A stretch of DNA of 9,600 nucleotides. It comes from Candidatus Njordarchaeota archaeon. GTDB lineage: Archaea > Asgardarchaeota > Njordarchaeia > Njordarchaeales > Njordarchaeaceae. Both the position numbers and the translations under genes were made by a program. This document shows positions 5,663-9,600 of the stretch, piece after piece (the stretch's first letter is position 1; every line of letters starts with the position of its first letter). The notes under the pieces were generated by a model, which ran no database searches, was not told the DNA's origin, and worked only from the letters and a program-made list of their open reading frames with translations. Location: positions 1 through 9,600 of the forward strand of contig JAHKLF010000043.1 of the NCBI GenBank assembly GCA_029856615.1, given 5' to 3'.

Positions 5663-6601
5663 TTAGCTTTCCAATTTTCCTCTTATATATTCTAATACTA
5701 TGTTCAGAATATCCTGCTTTACGTCTTCAACTTTTCTATCGGCGTCTATTAAGATAAACTGAGATAATTTCGTGTAACGTTTAATGATTTCCTTATATTT
5801 ACGCCGCACTTTCTCAAGAAACTCTTTTTCCTCGAACCTCGTTAGGCTTCTTCCCGCATTTTTTATTCGTTCAAGAGCTACTGATGCAGGAACATCCAAT
5901 ACAATTACTAATTCGGGGATTTTTATTTCTCTGTTTATACCCCATATAAATTCTTCATCCAAACCGCGGACAGTTTGATAAGCAATACTAGCATATATGG
6001 ATCGATCACTAATAACGATTTTACCTTCCCTTAGAGCGGGTAAGATAGTGGTCTTCTGGAGAATAATTCTGTCCGCTGCAAAAATATATGCCTCGGCGTC
6101 AGCATCTATGTCGTATTTATATAGAAAATCCTTGATCGCCTTGATGTGAGGTTCGATTACATATATTACATCGTATCCCTTTTTCTTTAATTCTTCAACT
6201 AACCACTTTGCGAAAAAAGTTTTACCAGAACCGTCTATTCCTTCGAAGGCTATGTATACGCCTTCTCTCACCAATTGGGGTCTTCTTTCAGGTAACATCA
6301 TTTTTCTGATCGTTTCCGTCAAGAGCACAATATTGTGTATTGGACAAAGAAAATCTGCTTTTACCTCACCTAGCAGTGTTGGATATAATCTAACAATAGG
6401 TTTTATTTCTTTTCTACATTTTGGACAGAAGAGTGGCCGTGCTTCTCTCTCCAGTTTTTCTTTTAGTATTTCGAAAGCATTTATTGTACTCAATAATATA
6501 CACCAAATGAATTCTCTAAAGTAATCATTATTGGCACTTATTAAAAATAATGCTGTAATAAAAAGAATGAGCAAAGTAATTTGGATTCTAATCCTAAGCA
6601 T
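5663..6601 (-). CDS. tmk: thymidylate kinase-like protein with N-terminal membrane helix and zinc-ribbon
   Basis: The C-terminal 200 residues are a thymidylate kinase-type P-loop kinase (dTMP + ATP to dTDP). They contain FEGIDGSGKT (119-128), a VIEPH segment near 148-152 where the family has its EP motif, SDRSIYASIAYQ (198-209, DR motif), LVIVLDVPAS (231-240) and a LID-like AGRSLTRFEE (249-258). The usual enzyme has about 195-215 residues and starts near the P-loop; this one has about 112 extra residues. The extra part begins with a hydrophobic helix (about 7-22), a second weaker one (about 31-42), and a probable zinc site formed by C59PKC62 and C86PIH89. ATG 6601 has no ribosome binding site, but a TATA-like element lies about 25 bases upstream, as in leaderless archaeal transcripts. 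The internal ATGs at residues 101-102 also lack one. It is the first gene of the operon. The kinase substrate (dTMP or another nucleotide) is not certain. Confidence 0.82.
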   Translation of the reverse strand: MLRIRIQITLLILFITALFLISANNDYFREFIWCILLSTINAFEILKEKLEREARPLFCPKCRKEIKPIVRLYPTLLGEVKADFLCPIHNIVLLTETIRKMMLPERRPQLVREGVYIAFEGIDGSGKTFFAKWLVEELKKKGYDVIYVIEPHIKAIKDFLYKYDIDADAEAYIFAADRIILQKTTILPALREGKIVISDRSIYASIAYQTVRGLDEEFIWGINREIKIPELVIVLDVPASVALERIKNAGRSLTRFEEKEFLEKVRRKYKEIIKRYTKLSQFILIDADRKVEDVKQDILNIVLEYIRGKLES

Positions 6602-6621
6602 GAATTAACATACAAGAAAAA

Positions 6622-6629
6622 GATAATAG
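6622..6629 (-). promoter_or_regulatory. candidate box A for a leaderless operon transcript
   Basis: The minus strand reads CTATTATC centred about 25 bases before ATG 6601. Together with the lack of a ribosome binding site, this fits a leaderless mRNA for the kinase-MazG-phosphoribosyltransferase operon. The two internal genes have purine-rich or GAGGTGAT sites. Confidence 0.4.
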
Positions 6630-6650
6630 CTATCGAATTCTGTGCGGGGA

Positions 6651-6698
6651 GAGGTGAAATACTCTTATTAGGAGGTAATTATGAATTCTCATCATTAA
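6651..6698 (+). other. two orphan Shine-Dalgarno motifs with a five-codon ORF
   Basis: On the plus strand a consensus GAGGTGA (6651-6657) and a second motif GGAGGT (6671-6676) lie in front of no recognised gene. The second is 4 bases before ATG 6681, which opens only five codons before TAA at 6696-6698. They lie about 100 bases ahead of the pyrophosphatase start. They could belong to a decayed gene or a leader peptide, or be chance. Confidence 0.3.
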
Positions 6699-6705
6699 TC
6701 CGTAC

Positions 6706-6730
6706 AAAATTCTTAAAATTCTTAAAGAAT
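6706..6730. repeat. short direct repeat and 13-bp palindrome upstream of the pyrophosphatase
   Basis: AAAATTCTT occurs twice in tandem, at 6707-6715 and 6715-6723 (the copies share one A). It ends in the perfect palindrome ATTCTT-A-AAGAAT at 6718-6730. The site lies about 65-85 bases before ATG 6794, a suitable place for a regulator or upstream promoter element. AT-rich sequence makes chance possible. Confidence 0.35.
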
Positions 6731-6783
6731 ACACTTTTAGAAACCAAATAATATCATTTAACTATCATACTACCACTATGAGT

Positions 6784-6787
6784 GGTG
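6784..6787 (+). promoter_or_regulatory. ribosome binding site GGTG that selects ATG 6794
   Basis: GGTG is 6 bases before ATG 6794. In-frame GTG codons at 6782 and 6785 overlap this site and so are poor starts. Confidence 0.65.
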
Positions 6788-6793
6788 CTATAT

Positions 6794-8920
6794 ATGCCAG
6801 ATGTAATTGTATCAATACCAATTCTCATGGGTTTTATTGGATTAGGTATTGTTGCGTACTTCCGATGGTGGGTTAGGAAGCAGGATCCTGGTACAAAAAG
6901 AATGCAGGAAGTAGCATCATGGATAAAAATAGGTGCAAAAGCGTTTATTAAGAGAGAATTCATCACTATCTGGTATTTCATAATCGGAATAAGTGTCTTT
7001 CTGGGAATTCTTTCAGCATTGAACATCTTAGCATGGCAGATTGTTATTGGATTCATAGTTGGTTCTCTTCTTTCTTTAGGAGCGGCTTTCTTAGGGATGC
7101 TAACAGCTACCGATGCTAATGTTAGAACTGCAAATGCTGCAAGAAGTGATGCGAGAAGGGCACTTATTATAGCAATTAGGGGCGGGGCGGTTACTGGAAT
7201 ATCTGTTGTGTCCCTTTCTCTTCTTGGTGTAAGTCTATTGTACGCATTATTTGGATCCCCCTTACTCGTAGTTGGTTTTGGATTTGGAGCATCATTAGCA
7301 GCATTATTTGCGCAGCTTGGAGGGGGGATCTACACTAAGTCAGCTGATGTAGGGGCAGATCTAGTAGGTAAGGTTGAAAAGAGAATCGAGGAGGATGATC
7401 CAAGAAACGCTGCAGTGATTGCCGATTTGGTAGGAGATAATGTTGGTGACTGTGCAGGGAGAGGCGCGGATTTATTTGAGTCATTCTCAGATAATTTAAT
7501 AAGTATGATGATTGTTGGGATGTTTTTAGTTGGATTTGGGTACATATTCAAGCCAATTTTCCCTATTAAGAATATGATAAACGTGATAGTGTATCCATTA
7601 ATGCTACAAGTTATTGGGCTAATAGGTGCTGTAATAGGAGCATCTCTAATAGGTTATGTTGGAAAAGATCCGGGTAAAAGTATATACGTTGGTTTCGGTA
7701 TTACAGGGCTAGTAGTGATCATAGGTTTCTATCCAGTAACGATATACCTAATTGGAGATATAGTATTCTGGTATTGTGCGATTTTAGGATTAATAGCTAG
7801 CTTAATTGCGGCATTAATAGTATGGTATTACATAAACCCCAAAGCCAGAGCTGTTAAGGATGCCGCAGAGAAGGCAAAAGCAGGACCGGCTTTGAATATT
7901 CTCGCAGGTACGGCGTGGGGAATGGAGAGCAGTTTTCCAACAGCAATTGTCATTGCGGGTCTTATAGCTTTGGCGTACTTCATAGCTGGAGGAGGAATTA
8001 AGGGAATTTACGGTGTTATAGTAGCAGCACTTGGAGTTTTAAGCACTACGGGAATAATAATGAGTGCTGATGCTTTCGGACCTATTACTGACAATGCTGA
8101 TGGAATAGCAGAAATGAGCGGGATATCCGGGGAGGTAGGTGAAACAACGGAAGTATTAGATGCCGTAGGTAACATGACCAAGGCATTAACTAAAGGATAT
8201 GGGATGTGTAGTGCTTTATCAACGGCAATTGGGATGCTTTTTGCTTATATTGCAGAGGCGATAAGATTACTTTACGAAGAAGGTGCATTAAAAGCTGGCG
8301 GGGAATACGTAATAGAATCGTTTAAAGATATGCTTATGGTTGCATTGATTAACATTATTCATCCATACGTCATAGTTGGAGCTATGATTGGAGCTGCTGT
8401 ACCATTTCTCTTTACAGCATGGACTGTGAGGGGGACAGCGAGAGGAGCATTTGAGGTTGTAAATGAAGTCCGGAGGCAATTTGATGAAAAGCCGGAAATA
8501 CTAGAGGGAAAGGCGTTACCAGATTATGGGCGGGCCGTAGATATAGCTACTAAACATGCGTTGACAGAAATGATTGCTCCAACACTATTAAGTATAGTTA
8601 CTCCAATAATTGTAGGTATTATCTTTGGAGTTTGGGTACTAGCAGCATATCTCATCACTTTAAATATTGTGGCCGCATTATTAGCTCTTTTCCAATTTAA
8701 CGCCGGAGGTATTCTTGATAATGCCAAGAAATATGTTGAACTTATGGGACTTAAACGAACAGATACGCATGCAGCGGCGGTTATTGGTGATACGTTTGGT
8801 GATCCCTTAAAGGATGCTTCAGGTCCGTCACTGCATATCCTAATAAAACTATCTAACATTCTTGGTATAACGCTATTACCACTGTTCGCAAAATATGCGT
8901 TGTTATTTGCCATTTTATGA
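6794..8920 (+). CDS. hppA: membrane-bound proton-pumping pyrophosphatase, K+-independent type
   Basis: This 708-residue integral membrane enzyme couples hydrolysis of cytoplasmic pyrophosphate to ion export. Substrate-binding motifs, numbered from ATG 6794, are all present: DVGADLVGKVE (185-195), DNVGDCAGRGADLFES (215-230), SADAFGPITDNADG (424-437), NAGGILDNAKKY (636-647) and GDTFGDPLKDASGPS (665-679). About 16 hydrophobic segments agree with the family's usual count, and the length is normal. GNMTKALTKG (459-468) has Lys463 and Thr466 where K+-dependent enzymes have Ala and Gly/Ala. This is the established signature of the K+-independent class, whose known members pump protons. GNMT in place of the usual GNTT, and GRGADLFES in place of GMAADLFES, are small deviations. 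It is divergent from the nucleotide operon, whose reactions yield pyrophosphate. A hairpin with a T-run lies 40 bp after the stop. Confidence 0.95.
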   Translation: MPDVIVSIPILMGFIGLGIVAYFRWWVRKQDPGTKRMQEVASWIKIGAKAFIKREFITIWYFIIGISVFLGILSALNILAWQIVIGFIVGSLLSLGAAFLGMLTATDANVRTANAARSDARRALIIAIRGGAVTGISVVSLSLLGVSLLYALFGSPLLVVGFGFGASLAALFAQLGGGIYTKSADVGADLVGKVEKRIEEDDPRNAAVIADLVGDNVGDCAGRGADLFESFSDNLISMMIVGMFLVGFGYIFKPIFPIKNMINVIVYPLMLQVIGLIGAVIGASLIGYVGKDPGKSIYVGFGITGLVVIIGFYPVTIYLIGDIVFWYCAILGLIASLIAALIVWYYINPKARAVKDAAEKAKAGPALNILAGTAWGMESSFPTAIVIAGLIALAYFIAGGGIKGIYGVIVAALGVLSTTGIIMSADAFGPITDNADGIAEMSGISGEVGETTEVLDAVGNMTKALTKGYGMCSALSTAIGMLFAYIAEAIRLLYEEGALKAGGEYVIESFKDMLMVALINIIHPYVIVGAMIGAAVPFLFTAWTVRGTARGAFEVVNEVRRQFDEKPEILEGKALPDYGRAVDIATKHALTEMIAPTLLSIVTPIIVGIIFGVWVLAAYLITLNIVAALLALFQFNAGGILDNAKKYVELMGLKRTDTHAAAVIGDTFGDPLKDASGPSLHILIKLSNILGITLLPLFAKYALLFAIL

Positions 8921-8960
8921 AGATTCCTCATCTCTATTCTTATTTTTTGAGAAAAAAATT

Positions 8961-8982
8961 ATCGCTTGACAAAGCGATTTTT
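8961..8982 (+). terminator. hairpin plus T-run after the pyrophosphatase
   Basis: ATCGCTT (8961-8967) and AAGCGAT (8972-8978) form a perfect 7-bp stem with a 4-base GACA loop. The stem runs into T5 (8978-8982), and a further T5 lies at 8987-8991. This resembles an intrinsic terminator. Archaeal termination depends mainly on the U-tract, and further T-runs at 9037-9054 could act as back-up sites. Confidence 0.55.
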
Positions 8983-9048
8983 GGTATTTTTCAGAAAGCG
9001 TTAGTAGCATTAATTATAAGCAAATATTAGGGTGCGTTTTAATTTTTT

Positions 9049-9354
9049 TTATTTTCTTGATAATCGGCTTTGTAATCTCGACCATTTAAATTTCTGTAAT
9101 ATGTCATTTATCAACATATAATATGTAGTTTGAGATAAAATTTCTTTAAATGCATTATATTGCACAGTTTCCAGTTCATGCAGTATCTCAGCAATCTCAT
9201 TTAATTCATTCGGACTTGCTTCTGGAAGCATTACTTCCAATTCTTTAACAAATTCCCTCACAAGTGCTTCAACGCGCCTTTTATCACCAGGATGTATTCT
9301 AATTAATTCTTGAAGTAAATCTCTTAATTTCTTTAAATTCTCTTGATTGTTCAA
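9049..9354 (-). CDS. small helical protein of unknown function, 101 residues
   Basis: I do not recognise the family. From TTG 9354-9352 it encodes 101 residues that look almost wholly helical, with heptad-like leucine/isoleucine spacing (for example ENLKKLRDLLQELIRI and ELNEIAEILHELETV) and no membrane segment. The C-terminus is basic (KWSRLQSRLSRK). The frame is open upstream to TTG 9411, but GGAGGT at 9361-9366, spaced 6 bases, points to TTG 9354. A second copy of codons covering about residues 29-75 of this protein lies upstream at 9462-9600, 96% identical at DNA level and broken. The gene is convergent with the pyrophosphatase. A coiled-coil, oligomerising or nucleic-acid-binding role is possible, but nothing in the sequence proves it. 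Confidence 0.6.
   Translation of the reverse strand: MNNQENLKKLRDLLQELIRIHPGDKRRVEALVREFVKELEVMLPEASPNELNEIAEILHELETVQYNAFKEILSQTTYYMLINDILQKFKWSRLQSRLSRK
9129..9267. repeat. direct repeat, intact copy inside the small gene
   Basis: These 139 bases are repeated 333 bases to the right, at 9462-9600, in the same orientation with five mismatches. Identity stops abruptly at 9129 on the left; the right end of the repeat lies outside the window. Confidence 0.95.
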
Positions 9355-9360
9355 TTTAAT

Positions 9361-9366
9361 ACCTCC
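9361..9366 (-). promoter_or_regulatory. ribosome binding site GGAGGT that selects TTG 9354
   Basis: The minus strand reads GGAGGT, then 6 bases, then TTG. This is much better than the context of the upstream TTG at 9411, so the protein is probably 101 residues and not 120. Confidence 0.6.
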
Positions 9367-9461
9367 ATTTTTTATTTCTATGATTAAATACCCAGTCTCA
9401 AGATACTTCAAGTTACAATAAAGAATGCTTTAAAAGTTATATGAAGAAATTCGAACCGTTT

Positions 9462-9600
9462 TTTGAGATAAAATTTCTTTAAATGCATTATATTGCACAG
9501 TTTCCAGTTCATGCATTATCTCAGCAATCTCATTTAATTCATTCGGACTTGCTGCTGGAAGCATTACTTCCAATTATTTAACAAATTTCCTCACAATTGC
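9462..9600 (-). pseudogene. broken second copy of the small helical gene, runs out of the window
   Basis: Read on the minus strand in the frame of the intact copy, this segment has five differences. All change the protein: CTT to ATT, GAA to AAA, GAA to TAA (stop), GAA to GCA and CTG to ATG. The stop codon interrupts the frame at 9574-9576. Beyond 9462 identity to the intact gene ends at once, and the frame continues only about ten unrelated codons to TAA at 9424-9426. It is thus truncated at its 3' end and carries a nonsense codon, as expected for a decaying tandem duplicate. Its 5' part lies outside the window. An internal ATG after the stop could still give a 44-residue peptide, but with no good ribosome binding site. 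Confidence 0.8.

Noticed and set aside
6659..6751. A 30-codon frame beginning at ATA behind a GAGGTGA motif.
   Set aside because: It has no ATG, GTG or TTG start, and the motif is one base from the ATA, too close for initiation. It is kept only as part of the spacer observation.
7330..8931. Minus-strand ORFs of 63-135 codons across the pyrophosphatase gene.
   Set aside because: They lie antisense to a fully conserved membrane enzyme and show no family features of their own.
8915..9010. A 31-codon minus-strand ORF with plausible composition overlapping the end of the pyrophosphatase gene.
   Set aside because: It lacks a ribosome binding site, is preceded at once by a stop, and runs through the terminator-like hairpin; chance is the simpler reading.

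Overview
The window looks like a low-GC (my impression about 37%) archaeal chromosome, most likely a hyperthermophilic member of the Thermoproteota (Crenarchaeota). The reasons are: Shine-Dalgarno sites of the GGTG/GAGGTGAT type; many GTG and TTG starts; heavy use of AGA/AGG and ATA codons; a first operon gene that appears to be leaderless; an AF1577-like radical SAM/SPASM protein; and a membrane pyrophosphatase with the K+-independent signature. No genus is claimed.

Layout from left to right. At 1-986 on the minus strand is the N-terminal 328 codons of an APC-family amino acid permease that runs out of the window. It is divergent, across about 200 bp, from a radical SAM/SPASM enzyme (1189-2283, +). 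A CoA-disulfide reductase/NAD(P)H oxidase-type flavoprotein follows on the plus strand (2404-3735). Convergent to it is an acidic 151-residue protein of unknown function (3795-4250, -). Behind that gene's promoter lies a striking long inverted repeat (4274-4342). A minus-strand nucleotide-metabolism operon then reads 6601 to 4503: a thymidylate kinase with an unusual membrane-anchor and zinc-ribbon N-terminal extension, a MazG-like NTP pyrophosphohydrolase, and a COG1926-type phosphoribosyltransferase. A 192-bp divergent region separates this operon from the plus-strand membrane-bound proton-pumping pyrophosphatase (6794-8920). At the right edge is a small helical protein gene (9049-9354, -). 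Behind it is a 96%-identical but broken second copy of part of the gene, which continues out of the window.

Functional links. The kinase, MazG and phosphoribosyltransferase genes suggest a nucleotide synthesis, salvage or house-cleaning unit. Such reactions release pyrophosphate, which the neighbouring pyrophosphatase could turn into an ion gradient; this link is inference from neighbourhood only. The flavoprotein probably maintains CoA thiol redox balance. No RNA genes, CRISPR arrays or insertion sequences were recognised. There is no complete new multi-gene system here. The most unusual items are the tripartite kinase, the inverted repeat and the gene/pseudogene tandem duplication.
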